This document shows positions 16,271 through 25,592 of a DNA stretch of 64,000 bases, piece by piece (position 1 is the first letter of the stretch; each line of letters begins with the position of its first letter). Source of the DNA: Rhodobiaceae bacterium (GTDB lineage: Bacteria > Pseudomonadota > Alphaproteobacteria > Parvibaculales > Parvibaculaceae); contig JAAWWE010000001.1 in assembly GCA_021404525.1 (NCBI GenBank), positions 248,001 to 312,000 on the forward strand, given 5' to 3'. The translations under genes were made by a program, and so were the position numbers. The notes under the pieces were generated by a model that was not told where the DNA came from, ran no database searches, and was given only the letters and a program-made list of their open reading frames with translations.

Positions 16271-18208
16271 TCAGCTCTCTCTCTGATTTGCTCCCTGCAG
16301 CAGTCTCTTAAGAGGCTGGAGAAGAGCAGGGCGTTTGATCTCCCGCTTGCCATAGGCTTGTGTGATCCGGTCAAATACGATGGCAAGGGCCACAATGGCA
16401 ATGCCCGCTGTGAGACCTTGACCCACATCGAGCCGTTGAATGCCGAGCAACACCTGTTCGCCGAGCCCGCGTGCGCCAATCATGGAGGCAATCACCACCA
16501 TGGAGAGCGCCATCATGATGGTCTGATTGATCCCCGCCATTATGTTGGGCAGCGCCAGCGGCATTTCAATATCGATCAATTGCTGCCAGCGTTCGGCCCC
16601 AAGATCTGCCGCGACTTCCGTAAAGGCATCAGAGACAAGACGAATGCCGAGATCTGTGAGCCGGATAAGAGGCGGCGTCGCATAAATGACGGTAGCAAAA
16701 ACAGCAGGCACTTTGCCCAACCCAAAGAGCATGAGTGCCGGAATGAGATAGACAAAGCTCGGCAGGGTTTGCATGGCGTCCAGCACCGGCAGCGAGAAGC
16801 GCCGCACTCGGGGCAGTTTCGCCAGCATCACCCCAAAGGGAATGCCAATGACGAGAGCCAGCAACACGGACACGGTGGTGAGCGCCAGAGTTTGCATGGC
16901 AAGGTCCCAAAGTCCCAACACGCCAACCGAGAAGAGCGCGACCGTGAACCCCACAGGGGCCCAAAGACTGCCTGTCGCGTGCCAGCCGACGATTGCTGCG
17001 ATGACAAGCACCAGCCACCAGGGCAGCGCCTGCAGTCCATCCTCCATCAGAAGAATGAGCTTCAGTACCTGATTGCCAGCGGCTTCAAAAAGCCCGCCAT
17101 AACTGGCCACAAAGCCTTCGATCCAATCATTGACCCAGGCGGAAATGGGAAACCGCCATTCCTTCGGGAAGGAGGAGGCGTCTTCTTCTTCACGGTCGCC
17201 CACAATGCGGGCGGCAATCTCGGGTGAGACCCATGTGCGCCAAATATCGGGGCGGGTTTCCAGGAAGTGCCGGGCGGCATCCCGCGACGTGGCTTCCTTA
17301 TTCGCATTGAGGAAGGCAAGCGCCTCACTCGCCATGGCGGAGGTTGTTCTGTACTGCTTGAGAAATGCAACGACCTGTGGCGCCTCCGCGGCGAACTTTG
17401 TATTCACCCCAATAGAGACTTCCGTCGTGGGATAGGCTGTCGGTGGCGCAGTGTCCGGATCATCACTGAAGGCTTCCCAGGCTTCGCGGGAATAGGGGGG
17501 CTCCTCTAAAAGCACCATGTCATAGCTGCCGAGCACCCAGGTGGGGCCCCAATGGTAGGCAACGATGGGCTTGCCGCGTGTGTAGGCCGATGCAATGGCG
17601 GCGGCGAGGGAGGAAGCGGCCCCCGGGCGGAAATTGGTGTAAGTCTCATCAAGCCCATAAGCGCGCAGCTTCGCACTGTTCAAGAGCTCGCACTGCCACC
17701 CAAGAATGCAATTGTAAAAGCGCCCCTTGCTCGGTTCTTCCGGGTCGGTAAAGAGAGAGGCGTAGCGTGGCAGGTCGTAAACGGATTTAAGCTCAGGCGC
17801 GGCGGCTTCAATGCCCCGTTCCGGATCGCCTTCCACGAGATAGCGCGGCACATACCAGCCTTGCACCGCATCAGGAAAGTTGATGCCGAGGTCGATGACG
17901 TCGCCGCGCTCAAGAGCGGCTGTCCAGGGCTCCACCAGATTGTCCCTCCAGACCTCCATCAGCACATCAATGTCGCCGCGGCCAAGACCTGTCACCAGTG
18001 GCAGGGTGGAGCCTGGAATGGAGTCCGTCTCGCAGCCATAACCTTCTTCAAGGATGATCCGTGCCACCTCATTGTGGAAGGCGGCGGAATCCCAATCGAG
18101 GCCGCCAAAAATGATCGGTCGATCAATGTCGCAGGTGTCGGCATGGGCGGTGGGCGCCAGCCATAAAAGACTGACGATGAAAACGCTGAAAAATCGGAAG
18201 TAAGAGAT
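16271..18208 (-). CDS. fused substrate-binding/permease protein of a glycine betaine/proline-type ABC transporter (non-standard start)
   Basis: The first half is an OpuAC-type binding protein (GGLDWDSAAFHNE, GYGCETDSIPGST, DVLMEVW, WGPTW, ARHFLETRP); the second half is a ProW-type permease with about six helices and the ATPase-contact loop LGAERWQQLIDIEMPLALP. It imports betaine-like osmolytes, but no ATPase gene is in the window. The first standard start (GTG, 18067) would delete the signal peptide. In the same frame, upstream codons encode a clear signal sequence FFSVFIVSLLWLAPTAHA followed by D, yet there is no ATG, GTG or TTG before the preceding stop. I therefore extend to an ATC at 18208 (645 residues); a single-base frameshift from the ATG at 18257 is the alternative. 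Confidence 0.85.
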   Translation of the reverse strand: MSYFRFFSVFIVSLLWLAPTAHADTCDIDRPIIFGGLDWDSAAFHNEVARIILEEGYGCETDSIPGSTLPLVTGLGRGDIDVLMEVWRDNLVEPWTAALERGDVIDLGINFPDAVQGWYVPRYLVEGDPERGIEAAAPELKSVYDLPRYASLFTDPEEPSKGRFYNCILGWQCELLNSAKLRAYGLDETYTNFRPGAASSLAAAIASAYTRGKPIVAYHWGPTWVLGSYDMVLLEEPPYSREAWEAFSDDPDTAPPTAYPTTEVSIGVNTKFAAEAPQVVAFLKQYRTTSAMASEALAFLNANKEATSRDAARHFLETRPDIWRTWVSPEIAARIVGDREEEDASSFPKEWRFPISAWVNDWIEGFVASYGGLFEAAGNQVLKLILLMEDGLQALPWWLVLVIAAIVGWHATGSLWAPVGFTVALFSVGVLGLWDLAMQTLALTTVSVLLALVIGIPFGVMLAKLPRVRRFSLPVLDAMQTLPSFVYLIPALMLFGLGKVPAVFATVIYATPPLIRLTDLGIRLVSDAFTEVAADLGAERWQQLIDIEMPLALPNIMAGINQTIMMALSMVVIASMIGARGLGEQVLLGIQRLDVGQGLTAGIAIVALAIVFDRITQAYGKREIKRPALLQPLKRLLQGANQRES

Positions 18209-18365
18209 GGGAACCTGCGCAGGTTGTGAAGACGTAGTCCGATTGTAGAGACACCATAGACGCGGTCAAACTGCCGCAAAAATCAGCGGGTCTCTCCCAT
18301 TAGCCAGGTCAATCAAACTCATTGACTGACAGCAAAGGTCACGACGCAGCGAATCTGCCGTTCAG

Positions 18366-20114
18366 CTAGTACCCAATCGCCGTGTCATCGTACCCACGTG
18401 TATCATCTGGTGCGCCGACGAGACTGCCATCATCCTCGACTAGGATCACTTCAAGGCGTCCGAGCTCCCAATCGAAGAACGGGTAAATCACGGGCGTCTG
18501 TCCCCGGAATAGCAATCCGAACAGTGTGAAGACGTCCGGGTTGCCCTGTTCCATCAGTATGACATCAGGCAGCCATTGCGCGTGCGATTTTCGTGCATCG
18601 ACTGCTTGTTGGGCGCTCATGCCAAAGTCGATGACGTTCAGGATGGACTGGAACACAGACGTGATGATTGTGGAACCGCCAGGGGAGCCAACCACCATGA
18701 AAAGGGCGCCGTCTTTTTCGACAATGGTCGGTGTCATGGAGGACAGCATACGTTTTTCTGGCTGGATCGAATTCTCCTCTGCGCCCACAAGACCAAATTG
18801 GTTCGGGTGACCGGGCTTGATGGAAAAATCATCCATCTCATTGTTGAGGAAAAACCCTGCGCCTTTCACCACGAGTTTGGAGCCAAACATGCCATTCAGC
18901 GTTGTGGTGACCGACACGGCATTGCCTTGGGCATCGACGATCGAATAGTGCGTGGTCTCAACACTTTCAATCACCTCAACGGTGCCGGGTTTCACCTCTT
19001 CGCTCGGCGTGGCGCTGTCCATATCAATTGCTGCCATGCGCGCGCTGACAAAACCGTCGCTCGTAAGACGGGGAATGTCGATCGCTACAAAGTCAGGATC
19101 GCCGAGATAGGTCGCCCGGTCCGCATAGACCCGCCGCGCAAGCTCTGTCATCAGGTGGATATGGTCTGTTGAATTGTGCCCCATGGCCGCCACGTCATAA
19201 GGCTCAATCCCTTTAAGAAGCTGGATGAGCGCGATGCCACCGGAAGAGGGCGGCGGCATGGAGATGATCCGGTGGCCTCGATAGGTCCCGACAATGGGGT
19301 CGCGCCAAACAGACCGATAGTCTGACAGGTCTTCCCGCGTGATGAGGCCTTTGCCCGCTTCCATCTCCTCGACGATGAGATCGGCGGTGACGCCTTCATA
19401 AAAGCCGGCACGGCCTTGGTCGCGAATGCGTGTGAGTGTTTCTGCGAGATCGGGATAGGCAATCCTGTCACCGGCCTCCCAGGGCGTGTCTTTAAGTGCT
19501 GCAGGCGTGAACCGGTTCACCCGACCAAAAGTCTCCCGGAACCGATTGAGAGAGCCCGCTCCTTTGGGCGTCAGCTCGTACCCTAGGCTTGCCAGAGCGA
19601 TGGCGGGCTGAACAAGGTCCGCAAAGGGCAGGGACCCAAAACGGGCATGAACCTCAACCATCCCGTCCACGGTCCCGGGAACGCCGACGGCAAGTGGGCC
19701 GGTGAGGCTGAGGCCAGGGACGACATTTCCCTCTTCATCCAGATACATGTCCCGGTGTGCAGATTTCGGTGCCCGTTCGCGATAGTCCAGCGTGCCCGTC
19801 GACCCATCAGCCTGTCGGTAGACCAGAAAGCCGCCCCCACCAATATTGCCTGCCTGGGGGTACACAACCGCCAGCGCAAACTGCACCGCGACAGCGGCGT
19901 CAAACGCATTGCCGCCTTGCTTCAGAACATCAACACCCACTTGGCTCGCCAGCTCATGGGCACTCACAACCATGCCATTTTGTCCGCGGATTTCACCTTC
20001 GCGGCCATACACGGCTGACTGCTTGCCCCAGTAAATAATCTGGTGTGTAAGCGCAATGCCGACCACCAGGACGGCGAGCAACGCGAGAAGGGAAAAGCCG
20101 ATTTTTTTGATCAA
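18366..20114 (-). CDS. ggt: gamma-glutamyltransferase
   Basis: Periplasmic Ntn-hydrolase that cleaves the gamma-glutamyl bond of glutathione. The 582-residue precursor has an N-terminal membrane/signal helix (5-25), GGNAFDAAVA (68-77), AGNIGGGGF (88-96) and the self-cleavage site ETTHYS with the nucleophile Thr388. The small subunit carries NNEMDDFS and the GSPGGS oxyanion loop, so it should mature normally. The frame starts with TTG at 20114 and no Shine-Dalgarno is evident; starting later would remove the signal helix. It stands alone on the minus strand, downstream of an SDR gene and its terminator. Confidence 0.93.
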   Translation of the reverse strand: MIKKIGFSLLALLAVLVVGIALTHQIIYWGKQSAVYGREGEIRGQNGMVVSAHELASQVGVDVLKQGGNAFDAAVAVQFALAVVYPQAGNIGGGGFLVYRQADGSTGTLDYRERAPKSAHRDMYLDEEGNVVPGLSLTGPLAVGVPGTVDGMVEVHARFGSLPFADLVQPAIALASLGYELTPKGAGSLNRFRETFGRVNRFTPAALKDTPWEAGDRIAYPDLAETLTRIRDQGRAGFYEGVTADLIVEEMEAGKGLITREDLSDYRSVWRDPIVGTYRGHRIISMPPPSSGGIALIQLLKGIEPYDVAAMGHNSTDHIHLMTELARRVYADRATYLGDPDFVAIDIPRLTSDGFVSARMAAIDMDSATPSEEVKPGTVEVIESVETTHYSIVDAQGNAVSVTTTLNGMFGSKLVVKGAGFFLNNEMDDFSIKPGHPNQFGLVGAEENSIQPEKRMLSSMTPTIVEKDGALFMVVGSPGGSTIITSVFQSILNVIDFGMSAQQAVDARKSHAQWLPDVILMEQGNPDVFTLFGLLFRGQTPVIYPFFDWELGRLEVILVEDDGSLVGAPDDTRGYDDTAIGY

Positions 20115-20198
20115 GGGACAAATCCATGTCTGGGTGTGTTTGTCGCCTGACTATGAAACGAGAGCGACAGAGAGACAAGCGTGCGTCGCATAGGCACG

Positions 20199-20225
20199 AA
20201 AAAGGGGAGCACAAGGCTCCCCTTA
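20199..20225 (-). terminator. intrinsic terminator of the SDR gene
   Basis: On the minus strand AAGGGGAGC and GCTCCCCTT form a 9-bp stem with a short loop, followed by five T. It lies just downstream of the SDR stop at 20247. Confidence 0.85.
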
Positions 20226-20246
20226 CCCGTAGAAGATGCAAACGGC

Positions 20247-21149
20247 TTATTTGCCGGAAGCTTTCTCGAAGAACTTGCCAGTCTGCTCACCGCCCATGAA
20301 GAACGCTTTGGCGTTGGACATGTCAGCAATCTTGTCGAAGTTCTCAGCAACGTCTTCAGCTGTGAGACCATCGCGGCCAAGATACATTCCGTCGGATTCC
20401 ATGATCTTCGCAACAGAGAAGACGCCAGCGCCAGCACACATGATCGTGCCTGTCGGTGCATCTTCTGAAACGAGATACATGGCAGCAGGCGTCACGCTTT
20501 CTGGTGTGAGCATCTGTTCTGCTTCAGGTGGCATCAGGTTTTCAGTCATCCGCGTGTAGGCAACAGGGGCGAGCGCGTTGCAACGGATATTGTCTTTCTG
20601 ACCTTCAAGCTTCAGCGTGTTGATGAAACCAACAACACCCAGCTTGCCAGCGCCATAATTGGTCTGACCGAAATTGCCGTAGAGGCCGGAAGATGAAGAC
20701 GTGACCATGATGCGGCCATAACCCTGTTCCTTCATGATCGGGAACACAGCTTTAGTAGGCTTCACAGTGCCGAACAGGTGAACATCGATCACCATCTGGA
20801 AGTCGCCCATTTCCATTTTCACGAAGCTTTTGTCGCGCAGGATGCCGGCATTGTTGATCAGAATGTCGATCCGACCGAACGCGTCCATGGTCTGGGACAC
20901 CATGTTGGCAACGCCCGCATCGTCAGTGACAGAAGATCCGTTCGCAATGGCTTCACCGCCAGCTGCTTTGATCTCTGCAACTACCGCCTCGGCAGCTGCG
21001 GAAGAGCCGTCCGATCCGTCGACAGAGCCGCCGAGATCGTTCACGACGACCTTGGCGCCGCGCTTGGCAAGATCCAGAGCGTGCGAACGGCCAAGGCCCC
21101 CACCTGCACCGGTAACGATCGCTACTTTGCCTTCAAAGCTAATGGTCAT
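20247..21149 (-). CDS. short-chain dehydrogenase/reductase, peroxisomal multifunctional-enzyme type 2-like
   Basis: 300-residue SDR with the NAD(P) loop TGAGGGLG (13-20), the NNAG motif (INNAGILRD) and the catalytic Tyr-x-x-x-Lys in NYGAGKLG. Conservation of VVNDLGG and of the RCNALAP region resembles the 3-hydroxyacyl-CoA dehydrogenase domain of MFE-2, so a role in beta-oxidation is plausible given the acyl-CoA dehydrogenases nearby. The ATG at 21149 has AAGGAG about 10 bases upstream; the open frame extends 67 codons further without similarity. It is divergent from the nucleoside transporter. Confidence 0.9.
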   Translation of the reverse strand: MTISFEGKVAIVTGAGGGLGRSHALDLAKRGAKVVVNDLGGSVDGSDGSSAAAEAVVAEIKAAGGEAIANGSSVTDDAGVANMVSQTMDAFGRIDILINNAGILRDKSFVKMEMGDFQMVIDVHLFGTVKPTKAVFPIMKEQGYGRIMVTSSSSGLYGNFGQTNYGAGKLGVVGFINTLKLEGQKDNIRCNALAPVAYTRMTENLMPPEAEQMLTPESVTPAAMYLVSEDAPTGTIMCAGAGVFSVAKIMESDGMYLGRDGLTAEDVAENFDKIADMSNAKAFFMGGEQTGKFFEKASGK

Positions 21150-21391
21150 GTCTGACTGTCTCCTTGTGAGATGTTTTCTTTTGAATATGCGAACGGCGCG
21201 TCCAAACTGGACCAAAGCCCCTCCGCCCGCTGATTTACGGGAAATTTGGCGCTCTTTGTGCCCGAGAGGGCCTCGGGGGTCAAGCGGCCGGGCGGGAAGC
21301 CAAAAAGGGCGTGATTTCAATGCTTTGTAGTTGCCGTGAGGGTCCTGCACCGTAAGATGCCGAGGTTTGTTGAGCGGCTTTTGGGGGCTTC

Positions 21392-22651
21392 ATGACGATT
21401 TACTCGGCGCAGAGCGCCTTTGGTCTGCTGGCGCTGACTGCGCTGGCATGGATGATCAGCGAGGACAGGTCGCGTCTTTCCTGGCGTCTGGTGGCTATAG
21501 GCCTTGGTCTGCAGGTCGTGATTGCGCTGGCGCTGACTAAGCTCCCCTTCGCCCGGGAGGCGTTGATAGCGCTGAATGGTGTCGTCGACACGCTGATGGC
21601 CGCAACCAATGAAGGCACCGCCTTTGTCTTTGGCTATGTTGGGGGCGGGGAGGCGCCGTTTGATGTCTCCAACCCGCAAAACGCCTTTGTTCTGGGCTTT
21701 CAGGCCTTGCCGCTGGTGCTTGTCGTATCTGCCCTCTCCGCACTGCTCTGGTATTGGCGCATCCTTCCTTGGGTCACCAAAGGCTTCTCGTTAGCCCTGC
21801 AGCATTCGTTCAATCTTGGAGGGGCTGTAGGTTTTGGCACGGCGGCGAACGTGTTTCTGGGCATGGTCGAATCTCCGCTGCTCATTCGGCCCTATATGGC
21901 GCGGCTGACCCGATCCGAATTGTTCATTCTGATGACGGTGGGGCTTGCCACCGTCGCAGGCACCGTGATCGTGCTCTACGCCTTTGTGCTCTCGTCAATT
22001 CTCGAAGGGGCCATGGGACAAATCCTCACAGCCTCGCTCATCTCGCTGCCAGCAGCCGTGCTGGTAGCAAAGCTGATGGTGCCAGGTGAGGCCGATGAGC
22101 AACCCACTGACGGAGAGGTCAGCGCCGACGACCTCGGCTATCAAAGCAGTATGGATGCAATCACCCGCGGCACGCTGGATGGACTGGCGCTCTTTCTGAA
22201 TATTCTGGCCATGCTTCTGGTCCTGGTGGCGCTCGTGGCTTTGGCGAATATACTGTTGGGCCTATTCCCAACTGTGGGGGATGCGCCTCTCACACTTCAG
22301 CGCATTTTTGGGTGGCTCTTTGCACCGCTCGTCTGGCTGATGGGTGTGCCATGGGGGGAGGCCGCGGTAGCTGGACAACTCATGGGCACCAAGACCATCC
22401 TCAACGAATTCCTGGCCTATGTGAGCCTGACCCAAACCCCTGTCGAGGAGCTCTCCGAACGCTCTCGCCTGATCATGGTCTACGGCCTCTGCGGTTTCGC
22501 CAATCTGGGCTCCGTGGGCATCATGATCGGCGGCCTCTCTGCCATAGTGCCAGAGCGACGTCCGGAAATTACATCATTGGCCATGAAGGCGCTCGTAGGG
22601 GGAACCCTTGCAGCCGCCATGACCGGCGCCACCATCGGAATGATTTCGTAA
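21392..22651 (+). CDS. concentrative nucleoside transporter (NupC/CNT family)
   Basis: 419-residue inner-membrane cation:nucleoside symporter with about ten helices. The CNT signature NEGTAFVFGYVGGG lies near residues 74-87, followed by the re-entrant and core regions FLGMVESPLLIRPY, TVAGTVIVLYA, and the C-terminal core GTKTILNEFLAY and CGFANLGSVGI, which bind sodium and nucleoside. Length is normal. The GST gene begins 18 bases after its stop, so the two are probably co-transcribed. Confidence 0.92.
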   Translation: MTIYSAQSAFGLLALTALAWMISEDRSRLSWRLVAIGLGLQVVIALALTKLPFAREALIALNGVVDTLMAATNEGTAFVFGYVGGGEAPFDVSNPQNAFVLGFQALPLVLVVSALSALLWYWRILPWVTKGFSLALQHSFNLGGAVGFGTAANVFLGMVESPLLIRPYMARLTRSELFILMTVGLATVAGTVIVLYAFVLSSILEGAMGQILTASLISLPAAVLVAKLMVPGEADEQPTDGEVSADDLGYQSSMDAITRGTLDGLALFLNILAMLLVLVALVALANILLGLFPTVGDAPLTLQRIFGWLFAPLVWLMGVPWGEAAVAGQLMGTKTILNEFLAYVSLTQTPVEELSERSRLIMVYGLCGFANLGSVGIMIGGLSAIVPERRPEITSLAMKALVGGTLAAAMTGATIGMIS

Positions 22652-22669
22652 CCCAAAAAGGAAGCACAC

Positions 22670-23278
22670 ATGAAACTCTATGATGATACCCGCGCGCCTA
22701 ACCCGCGCCGCGTCCGCATCTATCTGGCGGAGAAGGGCATCGACGTGCCTCTGGAACAAACACCGGTGATGGAACGTGCCAACAGGACGGAAGCATTCAA
22801 GGAGAAGAATGCCCTTCAGCAAATTCCCGTGTTGGAACTGGACGACGGAACCTGCATTGCTGAGAGCCTGGCGATCTGTCGCTATTTTGAAGCAGCAAAC
22901 CCGGACAATCCACTGTTCGGAGCAACACCGCTTGAGCAGGCCCGGGTTGAAATGTGGAACCGTCGCATTGAGTTTCAACTGCTGGGCACTGTCGGCGCCT
23001 ATTGGCGCCATTGTCATCCTCTGACGGCGGCCCTCGGCGGGCAGATCAAGGAAGCCGGCGAAGCGGGTAAGAAGCGCGCTGAATTCATTTTGAATTGGCT
23101 GAACGAAGACCTGGACGGTCGTGACTATTTTGCGGGCGACAGTTTTACAGTCGCCGACATCACGGCGCTCTGTGTGATCGACTTCGCAACCTTTGTGGGA
23201 ATTCCCATTCCTGACGATGCAGCGAACCTCAAAGCCTGGCACGAGCGTGTGTCGGCTCGACCGAGTGCTGCTGCTTAA
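22670..23278 (+). CDS. glutathione S-transferase family protein
   Basis: 202-residue cytosolic GST. The thioredoxin-like N-terminal domain has NPRRVRIYLAEKGI (12-25, replacing the catalytic Ser/Cys/Tyr position with Asn-Pro-Arg), the cis-Pro in LQQIPVLELDDG, and the gamma-glutamyl site ESLAICRYFE. The all-helical C-terminal domain carries GDSFTVADITA, the N-capping box. The substrate is unknown. It follows the nucleoside transporter with an AAGGAA ribosome site 18 bases after its stop. A long stem-loop follows at 23303. Confidence 0.9.
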   Translation: MKLYDDTRAPNPRRVRIYLAEKGIDVPLEQTPVMERANRTEAFKEKNALQQIPVLELDDGTCIAESLAICRYFEAANPDNPLFGATPLEQARVEMWNRRIEFQLLGTVGAYWRHCHPLTAALGGQIKEAGEAGKKRAEFILNWLNEDLDGRDYFAGDSFTVADITALCVIDFATFVGIPIPDDAANLKAWHERVSARPSAAA

Positions 23279-23580
23279 GGATTTGGGGAAGAAGAAAAAT
23301 GAGAGGGGCGAAGGCGGTGGCCGGGGGTACATTCAGACACCGCCTTGCCCCCTCAGGACCCAACCAGATAACGCATGACAATCTAGCCGGGGCATTCAGG
23401 CCGCTGTTCCCAGCGGTTGAGATGAAAATGGCAAGATTCACCTGAACGGTTCCTGAACTAGATGAACAGCTTTCTTTCAGGGGAAATTGTCTAATTTTTG
23501 GCTGTTTTCTGCAGTTTTTGGCGGGTCGTAAATTTGTGTTACTGTCTCGCCGCGAGCTTTGAGGGTCCAGGGGAGGTGTA
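23279..23580. other. 302-base gene-free interval with a strong stem-loop
   Basis: No supported gene is present between the GST and MFS genes. A stem-loop spans 23303-23354: GAGGGG, a two-base mismatch and AAGGCGGTG pair with CACCGCCTT, a mismatch and CCCCTC around an 18-base loop. No T-run follows on the plus strand. The last 60 bases are AT-richer and should hold the MFS promoter, ending in the Shine-Dalgarno AGGGGAGG at about 23569. Confidence 0.6.
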
Positions 23581-25062
23581 ATGTCGGCAAATAATCAGGC
23601 AGAGGAATCAGGCACCATGGCAGAAGACCATGTGCCGCTGGGGCGTTTGATCGCCTATGCCCAGATGACCCTGCCACTTGCCGTTATTGGCCTCCCAATC
23701 GCGATCTACATTCCTGCCTTTTACAGCGGCACGCTTGGTCTCAACCTTGCAGCTGTAGGCGTGGTCCTGATGCTTGCGCGGTTCTCCGACGTCATTACAG
23801 ACCCTCTTATCGGACGCATGAGTGATCGAACCCGTGGCAGATTTGGTCGTCGCAGGCCTTGGATTGCGCTCGGCGTGCCGCTGATGGCGCTGTCTGCCTT
23901 TATGTTGTTCGTGCCCAGTGAACCTGTTTCTCTTGGCTACCTGTTCCTTTGGATCTCAGCGATCTATCTCGGCTTCACATTGATCACCATCCCCTATGGT
24001 GCCTGGGGGGCGGAACTGTCGACGGACTATCGCGAACGCAGCCGCATTACCGGTGCCCGCGAGGTGTTTCTGCTGATTGGCCTGATCTCGGCAATCCTCA
24101 TACCTGTCGTTTGGTCGGTTGTTTCAGGTGTAGAGACCCAAAACGCGGAACTGAATTCAGTTTCTAAAGAAGCTATGGCCTCGCTTGGATGGATGGTGAT
24201 CCTTCTATTGCCTTTCTGTGCCGCGATCCTGTTCTGGAAAATTCGTGAACCCGCTCCGCAGACGACGCAGACAATATCTTTGGCGGATGGTCTCAAAGCC
24301 ATTATGCGCAACGGTCCCTTCCGCCGAGTGCTCATTTCAACAATGGTGAGTGCGCTGGCAGGGTCATTGAACGCAGCGGTTGCGATCCTGTTTTACGATC
24401 ATGTCCTGAAACTCGGCGAAGCCGGGTTCGTGCTCATCCTTGTCTTGTTTGGTGCCGCGGCGCTGGGCTCTCCATTCTGGGTGTCCCTGGGCAACAAGAT
24501 GGGGAAACACAGGGCGCTATGTGTTGCCGTCTTCCTGTCCATGCTTGCGTTCAGCTCCGTACCGCTCGTTGTCTATTTCATAGTTCCTGTGTCGCCTGAC
24601 TTTACCTTTGTCGCCATGTTCCTTGTCACCCTGGTTCAAGGCTTTGCCTTTGGGGCAGGGGCGATTTTGGGTGCCTCAATGCTTGCCGACGTAGTGGATC
24701 TCGACATGATGCGATCAGGTGAACACCGCACGGGTCTCCTGTTTGCATTTCTAGGGTTTGCCAGAAAGTTCTTCGAAGCTGCGGGTGTTGGTATTGCGCT
24801 GCCCCTCATCGCATTCTTGGGCTTTGACCCTCAGGCAGAGGCGCAAACAGAGAGCGGCACGTTTGGCATCGTGATGGTCTATTGCCTTCTGCCGCTTAGC
24901 CTTTGGACCATTTCGGCATTGGTGATCTGGAACTTCCCTATCACCGCTGAGCGTCTGACGCGTATCAGAGAAGCCTATGCCCGTCGGGCGATAAGGCGGG
25001 GTGACGCGGAACAGGGATCGGTCATTCCAGGCGTAACCGTGCAGCCGCTCCCGGCAGATTGA
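23581..25062 (+). CDS. MFS transporter of the GPH (glycoside-pentoside-hexuronide:cation symporter) type
   Basis: 493-residue, 12-helix carrier. The MelB-like signatures are clear: DVITDPLIGRMSDRTRGRFGRRRPWI in the loop between helices 2 and 3, including the cation-site Asp residues, and PYGAWGAELSTDYRER after helix 4. FGAGAILGASMLADVVDLD in the second half repeats the cation-site pattern. Substrate could be a sugar, glycoside or, as in many marine and sphingomonad-like members, an unrelated organic; the context does not help. The ATG follows a strong GGGGAGG. Confidence 0.88.
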   Translation: MSANNQAEESGTMAEDHVPLGRLIAYAQMTLPLAVIGLPIAIYIPAFYSGTLGLNLAAVGVVLMLARFSDVITDPLIGRMSDRTRGRFGRRRPWIALGVPLMALSAFMLFVPSEPVSLGYLFLWISAIYLGFTLITIPYGAWGAELSTDYRERSRITGAREVFLLIGLISAILIPVVWSVVSGVETQNAELNSVSKEAMASLGWMVILLLPFCAAILFWKIREPAPQTTQTISLADGLKAIMRNGPFRRVLISTMVSALAGSLNAAVAILFYDHVLKLGEAGFVLILVLFGAAALGSPFWVSLGNKMGKHRALCVAVFLSMLAFSSVPLVVYFIVPVSPDFTFVAMFLVTLVQGFAFGAGAILGASMLADVVDLDMMRSGEHRTGLLFAFLGFARKFFEAAGVGIALPLIAFLGFDPQAEAQTESGTFGIVMVYCLLPLSLWTISALVIWNFPITAERLTRIREAYARRAIRRGDAEQGSVIPGVTVQPLPAD

Positions 25063-25065
25063 GTC

Positions 25066-25572
25066 TCACGCACCGACCAAGAGACCTGAGATCCACAGAG
25101 TAGCTGCAATGAAGAGTGGCAGGCTGAAAGTGGCCAACCCAATAACCACTCCAACATCTCTTGCACTCAGATTGCGTTCTCGTTTTGCCTGGCGCAATAG
25201 CAACACGCAGAGCGGAAGATTGATCATCAATGCAGTGGCAACGCCGGGAACATAGCTGCCTGCGAAGAGTGCTGCTGGCACGTGAGGTAGAAAAACATTT
25301 GCCAGATAGACCGATGCAACGAAACAAACCAGCCAGGTTTTTTTCCGCGACGGCGTACCAATCGAGCCAACAACTACGAGTATTGCAGGCACAATGGTGA
25401 CTAGAAGAAGAGCAATTGCGAACACCGACCCAGAGGGTGCTGCTACAGAGACGCCCAACCGTTGGGCCAATATGACACCCACGTCTCCATACTGCGGTAG
25501 GGTCAGCCATTCTTCGAAGTTGTGAAGGGCAATCACCGGGATTAGAAGCCAAGATAAAACACTGTACCGCAT
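25066..25572 (-). CDS. HXXEE domain membrane protein
   Basis: 168-residue membrane protein with about five hydrophobic helices. The diagnostic His-x-x-Glu-Glu is visible as LHNFEEWLTLP at 16-26, near the end of the first helix, and a second conserved patch LPHVPAALFAGSYVPG follows mid-protein. The family is of unknown function; its paired His/Glu residues in membrane suggest metal binding or a redox/hydrolase active site. It is convergent with the MFS gene (3-base gap) and lies 20 bases beyond the start of the luciferase-like gene, with which it may form an operon. Confidence 0.85.
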   Translation of the reverse strand: MRYSVLSWLLIPVIALHNFEEWLTLPQYGDVGVILAQRLGVSVAAPSGSVFAIALLLVTIVPAILVVVGSIGTPSRKKTWLVCFVASVYLANVFLPHVPAALFAGSYVPGVATALMINLPLCVLLLRQAKRERNLSARDVGVVIGLATFSLPLFIAATLWISGLLVGA

Positions 25573-25592
25573 CCCGTTGGATCTCCCCCCCC

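Noticed and set aside
16097-17227. A long open frame on the plus strand across the permease half of the ABC fusion
   Set aside because: It is the antisense shadow of a well-recognised gene; its translation is rich in His, Arg and Asn with no domain, and it overlaps the sulfurtransferase end.
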